A stretch of 64,000 nt of DNA from Streptosporangium sp. NBC_01495 (GCF_036250735.1 NZ_CP109430.1:1488001-1552000), one strand, 5' to 3'; numbered from the stretch's first letter, positions 16,011 to 25,040 are shown. A program made the numbers and translations. Notes: generated from the sequence alone by a model not told the origin.

Positions 16011-17096
16011 ATGCGGCAGTTACGAAGAGTCATGTTTCAAATCCTGTGTGTCATCGCGATGCTCGCCGCGAGCGTCACCGCGGTGGCCACGGGCGCGCAG
16101 GCCTCCGTTCCCAATCGGTGGGGCTTCGCCGTGGTCAACGTGACCTCGGGTATCCCCGACCCCAACCACCAGGCGGGCAGCTGGGGGGCGGGCTTCAACG
16201 TCAGCGTCACTCCCGGCGGGGTCGGGCAGACGTTCGTGAGGTTCCCGCAGATCGCGATCACCGGCGGCGTGGTCCACGTCACGGCGATCTCCGATACCGC
16301 CTACTGGTGCCAGGCGCAGAACTGGGGGCCCTCGGGCACCGACCTGGTCGTGGCGGTGCAGTGCTACCGGTACGGAGGGGCTCCGGTCTTCACCCCGTAC
16401 AGCATCGTCTTCGAGCAGAGCACCGGCCTGCTGCCCGCGCCGCAGGCGTTCGGCTACGTGCACTACAACGGCGCCGCCATCGCCACCCAGTTCAACTCGG
16501 CCGGGGCGGTGAACACGGTCGGCGGGGGCGCGGGCGTCTGGACGGTCACCCTGCCCGGCCTGGGTTCCTCGGGTTTCGCGGGCAACCTCCAGGTCACCGC
16601 GGTCAACCCCAGCCAGCCCGCCCGCTGCAAGGTCGGCGCCTGGGCTCCGGGGGTGGGCGCGCAGGCGGTCCAGGTGCGCTGCCACAACGCGACGAACGTG
16701 CCGCTCAACACCGGATGGACCCTCACCTATCAGCGTGAGCGCGCCATCACCGGCGCGGCGATCCCGCCGAAGAACTTCGCCTACACCTTCGACAACACCC
16801 CGGCCAACCCCGGCCCGTACGCGCCGGTGCCCCCGCCCGTGAACTACAACTCCCAGGGATTCGTGAACACGATCCAGGGCTCCGGGCTCGGCCAGCGCCT
16901 GGTGACCTTCCCGAGGGTCGGGATCCTGCAGGACCAGGTCCAGGTCACCGCGTACGGAACCGGCCCCGAGTTCTGCAACCTGCAGACCATCTGGAACACC
17001 AGCGGCGGCAACGCGTTCGTCCGCAACGTGGTCTGCTACAACGCCGCCACCCGTGTCGACCGGCCTTCGCTGGTCACCTACACCTCGGCCTTCTGA
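16011..17096 (+). CDS. Secreted protein of three Cys-paired beta repeats
   Basis: The 361-residue exported protein has a signal peptide (MRQLRRVMFQILCVIAMLAASVTAVATGAQA) and then three related blocks of about 100-115 residues. Each starts with a G[FY]-aromatic strand, has a central [VT]xFPxxxI/VTxPGLG-like and VxVTA element, and contains two Cys flanking a W (YWCQAQNWGPSG...VQCY; ARCKVGAWAPG...VRCH; EFCNLQTIWNTSG...VVCY). This suggests a three-domain extracellular beta protein with one disulfide per domain. The start is ATG 16011 (or 15999). The family is not recognised; surface adhesion or structural roles are guesses. Confidence 0.75.
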   Translation: MRQLRRVMFQILCVIAMLAASVTAVATGAQASVPNRWGFAVVNVTSGIPDPNHQAGSWGAGFNVSVTPGGVGQTFVRFPQIAITGGVVHVTAISDTAYWCQAQNWGPSGTDLVVAVQCYRYGGAPVFTPYSIVFEQSTGLLPAPQAFGYVHYNGAAIATQFNSAGAVNTVGGGAGVWTVTLPGLGSSGFAGNLQVTAVNPSQPARCKVGAWAPGVGAQAVQVRCHNATNVPLNTGWTLTYQRERAITGAAIPPKNFAYTFDNTPANPGPYAPVPPPVNYNSQGFVNTIQGSGLGQRLVTFPRVGILQDQVQVTAYGTGPEFCNLQTIWNTSGGNAFVRNVVCYNAATRVDRPSLVTYTSAF

Positions 17097-17102
17097 GGTC
17101 CG

Positions 17103-17140
17103 GGCGCGGTACCGTCCGGGACGCCGGGCGGTACCGCGCC
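17103..17140. terminator. Terminator hairpin after secreted repeat protein
   Basis: GGCGCGGTACCG and CGGTACCGCGCC form a perfect 12-bp stem with a 14-base loop, seven bases after the stop codon at 17096. Confidence 0.7.
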
Positions 17141-17343
17141 GCTCGTCCGTATGGGCGGGGCCTGAGCCGGTGGCGCCCTCACCCGCGCTCCTCGTCCGCG
17201 TGGGCGGCGGCTCCGCGCGGCCCCGGGAGGTGGCGCCTCCGCCCGCATCCCCCGCCCGCGCGGACCGGCTCCCCGGTCGCCCGTACGGCCCGATCGGGCG
17301 CGCGCGTCCGAATGGACGTCCTCCTTCCGGGTAGCCGGAGACG

Positions 17344-18300
17344 ATGGCGACTTATGGCTTCCATTCCTCACACGAGCAGATCCATCCGGCAGAGCTACTG
17401 AAAGCGGTCACACGGGCCGAGCAGGCGGGGTTCGGGGCGGCGATGTCGTCGGACCACTTCTCCCCGTGGAGCGAACGGCAGGGGCAGTCGGGGTTCGCCT
17501 GGTCCTGGCTGGGCGCGGCGCTCCAGGCCACGAACCTGCCGTTCGGCGTGGTCAACGCCCCCGGCCAGCGCTACCACCCCGCGATCATCGCCCAGGCGAT
17601 CGGCACCCTCGGGGCGATGTTCCCCGGGCGCTTCTGGGCCGCCCTCGGCACGGGTGAGGCGAGCAACGAGCACATCACCGGCGACCACTGGCCGCGCAAG
17701 GAGCTTCGCAAGCAGCGGCTGCGGGAGTGCGTCGACATCATCCGGGCGATGCTGGCGGGGGAGGAGGTCAGCCACGACGGCCTGGTGACCGTCGACCGCG
17801 CCCGGCTGTGGACCCGCCCGGACGTCCCCCCGAAGCTGGTCGGCGCGGCGGTGAGCGTCGAGACGGCCCGCTGGTGCGCGGAGTGGGCCGACGGGCTGAT
17901 CACCGTGGGAGGGCCGGTCGACCGGCTGCGCGAGGTCATCGGCGCCTACCGGGACGCCGGAGGTAAGGGCAAGGTGGCGCTCCAGGTCCACCTCAGCTGG
18001 GCCGAGAGTGACGACGAGGCCATGGCCATCGCCCACGACCAGTGGCGGAGCAATACCTTCTCCCCGCCGGTCAGCTGGGATCTTGAGACCGCCGAGCTCT
18101 TCGACGTGGTCTCCGCGGACGTCTCGCCGGAGAAGGTCGCCGAGGTCGTCAACGTCTCCTCCGACCTGGGCTGGCACGCCGCCAGGATCAACGAGTACGC
18201 GGACCTGGGGTTCGAGGAGATCTACCTGCACCACGTGGGCCAGGAGCAGGACGCCTACATCGACGCCTTCGGTGCGAAGGTCCTTCCCCAGCTGGGCTGA
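17344..18300 (+). CDS. LLM-class flavin/F420-dependent oxidoreductase (TIGR03885-like)
   Basis: The 318-residue protein is a luciferase-like TIM barrel. Its opening (TYGFHSSHEQIHPAELLKAV) and segments SDHFSPWSERQGQSGFAWSW, VNAPGQRYHPAIIAQAIGTL, MFPGRFWAALGTGEASNEHI and IYLHHVGQEQDAYIDAFG match the TIGR03885 subgroup related to F420-dependent glucose-6-phosphate dehydrogenase. The cofactor (F420 or FMN) and substrate are unresolved. It stands alone with no operon partner. Confidence 0.85.
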   Translation: MATYGFHSSHEQIHPAELLKAVTRAEQAGFGAAMSSDHFSPWSERQGQSGFAWSWLGAALQATNLPFGVVNAPGQRYHPAIIAQAIGTLGAMFPGRFWAALGTGEASNEHITGDHWPRKELRKQRLRECVDIIRAMLAGEEVSHDGLVTVDRARLWTRPDVPPKLVGAAVSVETARWCAEWADGLITVGGPVDRLREVIGAYRDAGGKGKVALQVHLSWAESDDEAMAIAHDQWRSNTFSPPVSWDLETAELFDVVSADVSPEKVAEVVNVSSDLGWHAARINEYADLGFEEIYLHHVGQEQDAYIDAFGAKVLPQLG

Positions 18301-18560
18301 CGCCCTCGCGCGGCCGGAGGGACGACGCGGGCGGATTCGCGGAGGGGGACGGACCGGCAGGTTCGCGGGCAGGCGGGTTCGTGGACGGGCGGGTTCGCGG
18401 GCGGGCGGGCGGGCGGGTTCGTGGACGGAGGGGAGCCCGCCCGGGAGGGAGCGGTGGGGTTCCCGGTGGAGGTGGACGGCTGGTGCTCCCGTCCGCTGAG
18501 TGTCAGGAGCCTCCCGAGTGTCACGAACATCACGAATGTCGGGAATCTTCTGAGTGTCGT
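18301..18560. repeat. G-rich degenerate repeats
   Basis: Noncoding DNA with repeated GCGGGCGGGTTCG(C/T)GGACGG units at about 18350-18430, followed by several GAGTGTC motifs at 18495-18560. No gene is seen here. Confidence 0.5.
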
Positions 18561-18574
18561 GCGATGAAGTGAAT

Positions 18575-18615
18575 CTCCCTAATTTTTGCGACATGTGGTG
18601 GAAACAATTAGGGAG
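18575..18615. promoter_or_regulatory. 10-bp inverted repeat upstream of anti-sigma-like gene
   Basis: CTCCCTAATT at 18575-18584 and AATTAGGGAG at 18606-18615 are exact inverse copies separated by 21 bp in a locally AT-rich stretch. The arrangement fits a dimeric regulator site or stem-loop in the promoter or leader of the ATPase gene. Confidence 0.45.
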
Positions 18616-18656
18616 GAATCAATTCCCAGATGTGAGTGAATGTTCTACATTTGTCA

Positions 18657-18670
18657 TGGGAGCGCTCCCA
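18657..18670. promoter_or_regulatory. Perfect CebR-like operator
   Basis: TGGGAGCGCTCCCA is a perfect 14-bp palindrome identical to the known Streptomyces CebR (cellulose/cello-oligosaccharide repressor) box. It ends five bases before the Shine-Dalgarno region of the downstream ATPase gene, where a bound repressor would block transcription. Confidence 0.7.
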
Positions 18671-18685
18671 CTCGAAGGAGGCGCA

Positions 18686-19156
18686 GTGTCTCTCCAGCAC
18701 AACTCATCCGCGGCGTCCCTCGACGTCGCCCACGAGTACGTAGGCGAGTGCCTGCTGTCCGCCGCCCCCACGAGTGTGCGCGACGCCCGCTCGCTGGTCC
18801 GCCGGGAGCTCTCCCTGTGGGGTGCGGACGATCTCATAGACGACTGCGTGCTGATCGTCAGCGAGCTGGTCACCAACGCCGTCAGGTACGGCGGTGCCGC
18901 GTGCGCGCTGCGGATCCGGGGCGGCGGGAACCTCGTCCGGGGCGAGCTCTTCGACCCCGGGGCGGGAACTCCTCGCCTGTGTGCCCGCGACATGGACGCC
19001 ACCGGCGGCCGGGGCCTCCAGATCGTCGACTCCCTCGCCGATGACTGGGGTGTCGCCCATCCTCCCTCCGGAGGAAAGATCGTCTGGTTCGTCCTCGGAC
19101 TCCCCGCCCCCACTCGCCCCCGTCCCGCCGTCGCCCCGGTCCTGCAACTCAAGTAG
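18686..19156 (+). CDS. RsbW-type ATP-binding (anti-sigma/serine kinase) protein
   Basis: The 156-residue single-domain GHKL ATPase has N box ELVTNAVRYG, a G1-like FDPGAGTPRL and GGRGLQIVDSLADDWGV. Starting at GTG 18686 is supported by AAGGAGG about six bases upstream. Such proteins bind ATP and phosphorylate or sequester STAS anti-anti-sigma factors, and actinomycetes have dozens. The overlapping CebR-like operator and upstream inverted repeat suggest unusual control. No sigma or antagonist gene is adjacent. Confidence 0.85.
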   Translation: MSLQHNSSAASLDVAHEYVGECLLSAAPTSVRDARSLVRRELSLWGADDLIDDCVLIVSELVTNAVRYGGAACALRIRGGGNLVRGELFDPGAGTPRLCARDMDATGGRGLQIVDSLADDWGVAHPPSGGKIVWFVLGLPAPTRPRPAVAPVLQLK

Positions 19157-19189
19157 GCACCGCGCGCCGGGAGCCGCCCGACCGTCCGG

Positions 19190-19400
19190 CGGGCGTGAGA
19201 GTTCCACCGGCCGGGATCGCACTGCCGTCCGGCGGGCCGGAGAGATCCACCGGCAGGGATCCACCGACCGGGATCGCGCGACCGGGATCCACCGACCGGG
19301 ATCCACCGACCGTCCGGCAGGCCGAGAGACCCACCAGCCGGGATCGCGGCCGTCCGGCGGGACCGAAAGGCTCGCAGGGCATGATCGCGCGGATGTCCGG
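19190..19400. repeat. GGGATC/ACCGACCG degenerate repeats
   Basis: Irregular repeats of GACCGGGATC(C/G)(A/C)(C/G) and CGTCCGGC(G/A)GG blocks fill this noncoding stretch. They are not a simple tandem array. Confidence 0.45.
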
Positions 19401-19470
19401 CGGGACCGAGAGAGGCACGCGAGCCGGAAGGCCCGGAGCGGTCGCGTTCGCCGGGAGCGGGTTTCCCACC

Positions 19471-19686
19471 CTGCCCTGGCCCCTGCCCTGGCCCCTGCCC
19501 TGGCCCCTGCCCTGGCCCCTGCCCTGGCCCCTGCCCTGGCCCCTGCCCTGGCCCCTGCCCTGGCCCCTGCCCTGGCCCCTGCCCTGGCCCCTGCCCTGGC
19601 CCCTGCCCTGGCCCCTGCCCTGGCCCCTGCCCTGGCCCCTGCCCTGGCCCCTGCCCTGGCCCCTGCCCTGGCCCCTGCCCTGGCCC
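19471..19686. repeat. 12-bp minisatellite, 18 perfect copies
   Basis: The unit CTGCCCTGGCCC is repeated 18 times without error over 216 bp; degenerate copies continue to about 19750. All six frames are open and low-complexity (PLPW/PALA or GQGP/GARA), which explains the long spurious frames here. The perfection suggests recent slippage expansion. Confidence 0.9.
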
Positions 19687-19904
19687 TGGCCCCTGCCCTG
19701 GCCCTGGCCCCGGCCCTGCCCCTGGCCCCGGCCCTGCCCCCTGCCCCCGGCTCCCAGCCATCGACCCTCGATGCCCCAATGCCCCATGCCTCGATGCCCC
19801 GATGACCTGGCGGTCCTTCACGCCGGGGGTGGGTGCGCCGTCGTGTCGGCCCGCCCCGTAGTGTGCGGGGCGGCCAGCCCCCCAGGGAGAGACACGCATC
19901 ACCC

Positions 19905-21182
19905 ATGACGACGTACGACCACACCCGCCGCGCCTGCTACACCGGATATGTCACCCAGGCCATCGTCAACAACCTGGCCCCCCTGCTGTTCATCGTGTTC
20001 CAGAGCCGCTACCAGTTGCCGCTGGAGATGCTCGGGCGTCTGGTGCTGCTCAACTTCGCCACCCAGCTGGTCACCGACATCGTGGCCGTGAAGTTCGTGG
20101 ACCGGACCGGTTACCGGGTCCCGCTGGTGCTGGCCCACATCCTGTCCGCGCTGGGACTGGTGCTGCTGGCGGTGGCCCCGGCCGTGTCGCCCTCCCCGTA
20201 CCTGGGACTGTGCGTCGCGATCGTCGTCTACGCCGTCGGCGGCGGCCTGCTGGAGGTGCTCGTCAGTCCCGTCGTGGACGCGCTGCCCAGCCCGCAGGAG
20301 GGCAAGGCGGCGGCGATGAGCCTGCTGCACTCCTTCTACTGCTGGGGACAGGTCGCGGTGGTGGCGGGCAGCACGCTGCTGCTCGCCTGGATCGGCCAGG
20401 ACGCCTGGCAGGTCCTGCCCGTCGCCTGGGCGATCGTCCCGCTGGTCAACATGGTGGCGTTCCTGAGGGTGCCGCTGCCCGCGACCGTGCCCGACGAGCA
20501 CCGTACCTCCCTGCGGGCGCTCTTCGGGGCTCCCGCCTTCGCCGCCGCCGTCGTGCTGATGCTCTGCGCGGGCGCGGCCGAGCTGACCATGTCGCAGTGG
20601 TCCTCCCTCTTCGCGGAGGAGGGGCTGGGCGTCTCCAAGGTGTGGGGTGATCTGGCGGGGCCATGCCTGTTCGCGGTCCTGATGGGGATCGGCCGCATCG
20701 TCTACGGCCTGTGGGGCGAGAGGATCCCGCTGGTGCCCGCGATGGTCTCGTGCGGCGCGCTGGCGACCGTCTGCTACCTGGTCGTCTGCCTGTCCTCCAA
20801 CCCGGTGGTCAGCCTCATCGGCTGCGCGGTGTGCGGCCTGGCCGTCAGCCTCCTGTGGCCGGGGACCTTCAGCCTCGCCGCGGCCCGCTTCCCCCTCGGC
20901 GGCGCGGCCATGTTCGGCGTGCTGGCCGTCTTCGGCGACGCCGGTGGCGCGGCCGGTCCCTGGATCGCCGGGGCCGCCGCGGACGCCTCCTCCGCCGCCG
21001 ACGGGTTCCTGACCACCCTGTCGGCCGCGCTGCCCGAGGACGGCGGCTCCGGTCTGCGCACCGGCATCCTCGTCGCCACCGTCTTCCCGCTCGCCGTCGT
21101 CGCCCTCACCCTCGCGTACGCCACCCGGGGGAAGGGGGCGGGTGCGACGCCCGGTGAGGTGGAGCGCCCGGTCGGCGGGTGA
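19905..21182 (+). CDS. MFS transporter
   Basis: The 425-residue integral membrane protein has about 12 hydrophobic segments. An RTGYR-containing loop between TM2 and TM3 (FVDRTGYRVPLVLAHILSA) and a second-half GLWGERIP loop match the MFS pattern. Internal polar segments such as HSFYCWGQ and MSQWSSLFAEEGLG are typical of fucose/sugar-permease-like MFS proteins. The start ATG is at 19905. The substrate is unknown. It stands alone after a long repeat region. Confidence 0.8.
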   Translation: MTTYDHTRRACYTGYVTQAIVNNLAPLLFIVFQSRYQLPLEMLGRLVLLNFATQLVTDIVAVKFVDRTGYRVPLVLAHILSALGLVLLAVAPAVSPSPYLGLCVAIVVYAVGGGLLEVLVSPVVDALPSPQEGKAAAMSLLHSFYCWGQVAVVAGSTLLLAWIGQDAWQVLPVAWAIVPLVNMVAFLRVPLPATVPDEHRTSLRALFGAPAFAAAVVLMLCAGAAELTMSQWSSLFAEEGLGVSKVWGDLAGPCLFAVLMGIGRIVYGLWGERIPLVPAMVSCGALATVCYLVVCLSSNPVVSLIGCAVCGLAVSLLWPGTFSLAAARFPLGGAAMFGVLAVFGDAGGAAGPWIAGAAADASSAADGFLTTLSAALPEDGGSGLRTGILVATVFPLAVVALTLAYATRGKGAGATPGEVERPVGG

Positions 21183-21403
21183 GGCGGCCGGAACCTTCAG
21201 CCTCGCGGGCGGCCCGTGACGGCGGGGCGGATGGGGGATTCGTGGTGGCCGGTGCCGGTGACGGCCACATCATCGAATGCCGTTTCGTGACCTTAGGAGC
21301 AGGCGCCGTTGGGGCCGTACCGGTGGTTCCAGGGGCCACATGGGTATGACCAGCCCTGTCACGTCCGGTAGTCCCGGACTCGCGGACCGCCGAGGAGTCT
21401 CCG

Positions 21404-22192
21404 ATGGATCTGCATCTGTCCGGCAAGATCGCTGTAGTCACCGGCGCGAGTAAGGGCATCGGCCTGGCCGTGACCCGTGCGCTCGCCGCGGAGGGCGCGA
21501 GCGTGGTCGCCGGAGCCCGCGAGGTCATCGGCGAGCTGGCCCAGCTGGCCGTCGACTTTCCCGTACGGCCCGTGCGGGTCGACCTGAGCACCCCGGACGG
21601 CCCGGCGCGGCTGGTGGAGGAGGCGGTCTCCGCGTTCGGCGGCCTGGACATCCTCGTCAACAACGTCGGTGCCGTACGTCCGAGGCTCGACGGGTTCCTG
21701 TCGATCACCGATGACGAGTGGATCGAGACGCTGACGATCAACTTCCTCTCCGCGGTCCGCACCACCCGCGCGGCCCTGCCTCATCTGCTCGACCGCGGCG
21801 CCGGTGCCGTCGTCACCGTCAGCTCGGTCAACGCGTCGCTGCCCGACCCGCTGGTCCTCGACTACAGCGCGGCCAAGGGGGCGCTGGCCAACTTCTCCAA
21901 GGGGCTGTCCAAGGAGGTCGGTCCCAGCGGAGTACGCGTCAACACGGTCAGTCCCGGGCCTGTCGCCACCGCCCTTTGGCTCGGTGACGACGGTATCGCC
22001 GCGACCGTCGCGGGCGTCGTGGGCGGTGATCCGGAGGCCGTCGCCAAGAAGGCCGTCGGCACCACGCCGACCGGGCGGTTCACCACCCCGGAGGAGGTCG
22101 CCGACCTCGTCCTGCTCCTGGCCAGCGACCGTACGGCGAACGTCACCGGCGCCGACTTCACCGTCGACGGCGGTTTGATCACCACGCTGTGA
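21404..22192 (+). CDS. Short-chain dehydrogenase/reductase
   Basis: The 262-residue classical SDR has the cofactor motif TGASKGIG, NNVG after LDILV, a catalytic Ser in VTVSSVNASLP, YSAAK for Tyr/Lys, and a terminal TGADFTVDGG. It has the length and core of FabG-like oxidoreductases. Acidic/basic residues after beta2 are not diagnostic for NAD or NADP. The substrate is unknown. Confidence 0.88.
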   Translation: MDLHLSGKIAVVTGASKGIGLAVTRALAAEGASVVAGAREVIGELAQLAVDFPVRPVRVDLSTPDGPARLVEEAVSAFGGLDILVNNVGAVRPRLDGFLSITDDEWIETLTINFLSAVRTTRAALPHLLDRGAGAVVTVSSVNASLPDPLVLDYSAAKGALANFSKGLSKEVGPSGVRVNTVSPGPVATALWLGDDGIAATVAGVVGGDPEAVAKKAVGTTPTGRFTTPEEVADLVLLLASDRTANVTGADFTVDGGLITTL

Positions 22193-22341
22193 CGCCCGGT
22201 AGCGCCGGTCGGGGCAGCACCGTCCGCCCGGGGGACGACGCACCCGGTGTGACATGCCTGACAGGGCACCCGGGCATGACAACCCCCTTCCAGGGGCACC
22301 TCGTATCCCAGCGACACCGCACATTCGAGGAGCGCTCCGAC

Positions 22342-23661
22342 ATGATCCCGCCACCCGTGGACTCTCCGGCGAGGGCCGCGTCCCTGGAGCGCGCGGCCGG
22401 GACGGCGAAGTCCGAGGCTCTGGGGCGTGCGATCGGGGTGGGAGAGCCCGAGGCTCGGGAGCGCGCGGCCGGGGTGGGGGAGCCCGAGGCTCGGGAGCGT
22501 GCGACCGGGGCAGGGGAGGCCGGGTCCCTGGGGCGTGCGATCGGGGCGATACCGCTGGTGGACCACCACGTCCACGGCGCCCTGGACGGCGACCCGTCGC
22601 GGAGGCGGTTCGAGGAGCTGATCACCGAATCCGACCGGCCGGTGCCCGCCTGGATGACCCAGTTCGACTCGCAGCTCGGCTTCGCCGTCCTGCGGCACTG
22701 CGCGCCCGTCCTCGGTCTCGACCCGCACCCGGACCCGGAGACCTACCTCGCCCGCCGCGCCGAACTCGGGGCCGGGGAGGTGAACCGGCGCCTGCTGGCC
22801 GCCGCCGGAGTCGGCCACTTCCTCCTGGAGACCGGCTACGGGGGCGAGGAGATCCTCGGCCCGGCACCGATGGCGGCCCTCACGGGGCGGCCCGTCGAGG
22901 AGGTCGTCCGGCTGGAGTCGGTCGCCGAGGGGGTCGTCGCCGAGGGAACGGACGCCGCCGGGTTCGCCGCTCGCTTCGAGGCGGCCCTGTGGGAGCGCAC
23001 CCGTACGGCGCGCGGCCTGAAGAGCATCGTCGCCTACCGGTACGGGCTCGACGTCGACCCCGCCCCGCCCACCCCGGCCGAGGTGGCGGCGGCGGCCGGA
23101 CGCTGGCTGCGGGAGTCGACGCGGACCGGGACGGTCCGCGTCGACGACCCGGTGCTGCTGCGCCACCTCATCTGGACGGGCATCGGGCGCGGGCTGCCGC
23201 TCCAGTTCCACATCGGGTACGGCGACCCCGACATCGATCTGCGCCGCTCCGACCCCCTGCTGCTGCGCGGCCTCGTCGAGCTCGCCGAGCCCAGCGGCGT
23301 CCCCCTGCTCCTGCTGCACTGCTACCCGTACCACCGCAACGCCGGTTATCTCGCCCAGGTCTATCCGCACGTCTACTTCGACGTCGGGCTGGGCGTGAAC
23401 CACACCGGGGCGCGCAGCGTGGCCGTCGTGGCCGAGAGCCTGGAGCTCGCGCCGTTCGCCAAGATCCTCTTCTCCTCGGACGCCTGGGGGCCCGCGGAGC
23501 TCCACCACCTGGGCGCCCTGCTCTGGCGCCGCGCGATGACCCGCGTCCTCGGGGGATTCGTCGCGGACGGCGAGTGGAGCGAGCCGCAGGCGGTCCGGGT
23601 CGCCACCATGATCGGCGCGCGGAACGCCCGTCGCGTCTACGGCCTTGGAGAGACCGGGTGA
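22342..23661 (+). CDS. Amidohydrolase-2 family enzyme with repetitive N-terminus
   Basis: The 439-residue protein has a metal-site DHHVHG near the start of the TIM barrel, followed by LQFHIGYGD, LLLHCYPYHRNAGYLAQVYPHVYFDVG and a late LFSSDAWGPAELHHLG with the metal-binding Asp. This matches the amidohydrolase-2 family. The first about 60 residues are four 12-residue repeats (LGRAIGVGEPEA, RERAAGVGEPEA and variants) absent from usual family members. ATG 22342 has GAGGAG upstream; ATG 22276 is possible. An M20 amidohydrolase follows, so the two may act on related amide or imidate substrates. Confidence 0.8.
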   Translation: MIPPPVDSPARAASLERAAGTAKSEALGRAIGVGEPEARERAAGVGEPEARERATGAGEAGSLGRAIGAIPLVDHHVHGALDGDPSRRRFEELITESDRPVPAWMTQFDSQLGFAVLRHCAPVLGLDPHPDPETYLARRAELGAGEVNRRLLAAAGVGHFLLETGYGGEEILGPAPMAALTGRPVEEVVRLESVAEGVVAEGTDAAGFAARFEAALWERTRTARGLKSIVAYRYGLDVDPAPPTPAEVAAAAGRWLRESTRTGTVRVDDPVLLRHLIWTGIGRGLPLQFHIGYGDPDIDLRRSDPLLLRGLVELAEPSGVPLLLLHCYPYHRNAGYLAQVYPHVYFDVGLGVNHTGARSVAVVAESLELAPFAKILFSSDAWGPAELHHLGALLWRRAMTRVLGGFVADGEWSEPQAVRVATMIGARNARRVYGLGETG

Positions 23662-23794
23662 CCGGGTGACCGGCCCCGGGGCCGGCGACGAGAACGAGAA
23701 CGACACCACGTACGACGAGAACGGCGCCCACTCACCCACGTACCACTCACCCACGTACCACGAGAACGGCACCACGCACAGCAGAGGGAGATCC

Positions 23795-23839
23795 ATGATC
23801 GGCACTCACGTCCGCGCACTCGCCGAGGAGGACGCGTGA
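23795..23839 (+). CDS. 14-codon small ORF
   Basis: ATG 23795, preceded by AGAGGGAG, encodes MIGTHVRALAEEDA and stops 38 bp before the M20 gene. It could be a leader peptide, the remnant 5' end of a deleted gene, or chance. The stretch before it contains repeated CACCCACGTACCA blocks. Confidence 0.25.
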   Translation: MIGTHVRALAEEDA

Positions 23840-23876
23840 GGGTCAGCCACGACGCCCACCGGTTCGGGGAGAGGCG

Positions 23877-25040
23877 ATGAACGAGCTCCACGAGCGGCTC
23901 CGCGCCGCCCTCCACGCCGAGCTGCCCGCCGCCTTCCAACTGCGGCGGGAACTGCACGCCGAGCCGTGTGTGTCGGGAAAGGAGGAGCCGACGCTCAAGC
24001 GTGTGCTGGACGCGCTGCCCGAGGGCGGCGCGATGGAGCGGGTGGCCGTGACCGGCGCGCTCCTGCGCGTCGGCGGCGAAGGTCTGGCCGTCGGGGTGCG
24101 GGGGGAGCTGGACGCCCTGCCGATCCCGGAGGAGACGGACGTGCCCTGGGCCTCGCGCAACGGCGCCATGCACGCCTGCGGCCACGACGTGCACCTCGCG
24201 GCCCTGGTCGCGCTGACCCGGGCGGTCGACCGCGTACGGGCACCGGCGCCGATGGTCGCGGTGCTGCAGCCGCGCGAGGAGACCCACCCCTCCGGTGCCC
24301 GCGACATCGTCGATTCGGGCGCGCTGCGCAGGAACCAGGTCGGCGCGATGATCGCGGCACACGTCCAGCCGGTGCTCGGTGCCGGTGAGACGGCCTGCAC
24401 TCCCGGCGCGGTCAACGCCTCCTCCGACGAGTTCACCGTCATCGTCCGGGGGCAGGGCGGGCACGCGGCCTATCCGCACCTGTCCCGCGACCCGGTCCTG
24501 GCGCTCGCCCAGATCATCGTGGCCGCGCAGCAGCTCGTCAGTCGCGACGCCGACCCGATGACGCCGACGGTGGTCACCTTCGGGACCGTGTCGGCGGGCT
24601 CCGCCCCCAACGCGATCCCGGGGCAGGCCGCCGCCCGCGGCACCCTCCGTACGATGTCGGAGCCCTGGCGTCACCAGTTGCACCACCGCTTCCGCGAGGT
24701 CGCCGAGGGCGTCGCCCGCGTCCACGGCTGTGAGGCGGAGGTGCGGATCACGCACGGGGAGCCGGTGCTCGTCAACGACGCCCGCCTCGCAGAGGAGACC
24801 GGCTGCATCCTCGTCGACGTCGCCCACCACATGCCCGCCACGTTGCGCTCCTGCGGCGCCGATGACTTCGCCCACTTCGCGTCGGTCGTGCCGTCGCTGA
24901 TGCTGTTCGTGGGCACCGACACGGCGTCGGGGCTGCACAGCCCGTACTTCCTGCCCGGAGACGAGACCGTGACGGCGGTCGCCGAGAGCCTGCTCGCCGC
25001 CTACCTCGCCGCCGCGCGGGTGATCGGCGCGGGTACCTGA
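23877..25040 (+). CDS. M20-family amidohydrolase
   Basis: The 387-residue zinc amidohydrolase has GELDALPIPEE, HACGHDVHLA with metal ligands, an acidic PREETHPSGARD segment, a dimerisation-domain GQGGHAAYPHLSRDP and a terminal GADDFAHF...HSPYF. It resembles hippurate hydrolase/IAA-amino-acid hydrolase-like enzymes that remove acyl groups from amino acids. The general-base motif usually reads PAEE; here it is PREE, keeping both Glu. GGGGAGAGG sits just before the ATG. It probably works with the preceding amidohydrolase. Confidence 0.85.
   Translation: MNELHERLRAALHAELPAAFQLRRELHAEPCVSGKEEPTLKRVLDALPEGGAMERVAVTGALLRVGGEGLAVGVRGELDALPIPEETDVPWASRNGAMHACGHDVHLAALVALTRAVDRVRAPAPMVAVLQPREETHPSGARDIVDSGALRRNQVGAMIAAHVQPVLGAGETACTPGAVNASSDEFTVIVRGQGGHAAYPHLSRDPVLALAQIIVAAQQLVSRDADPMTPTVVTFGTVSAGSAPNAIPGQAAARGTLRTMSEPWRHQLHHRFREVAEGVARVHGCEAEVRITHGEPVLVNDARLAEETGCILVDVAHHMPATLRSCGADDFAHFASVVPSLMLFVGTDTASGLHSPYFLPGDETVTAVAESLLAAYLAAARVIGAGT

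Noticed and set aside
19471..19686. Regular repeats resembling a CRISPR array
   Set aside because: The unit is 12 bp with no spacers and no cas genes nearby; it is a minisatellite.
18619..19924. Long minus-strand frames rich in GQGP or GARA, and plus-strand PLPW/PALA frames
   Set aside because: They arise only because the 12-bp repeat is open in every frame; the flanking parts are antisense of the RsbW-like gene or noncoding.
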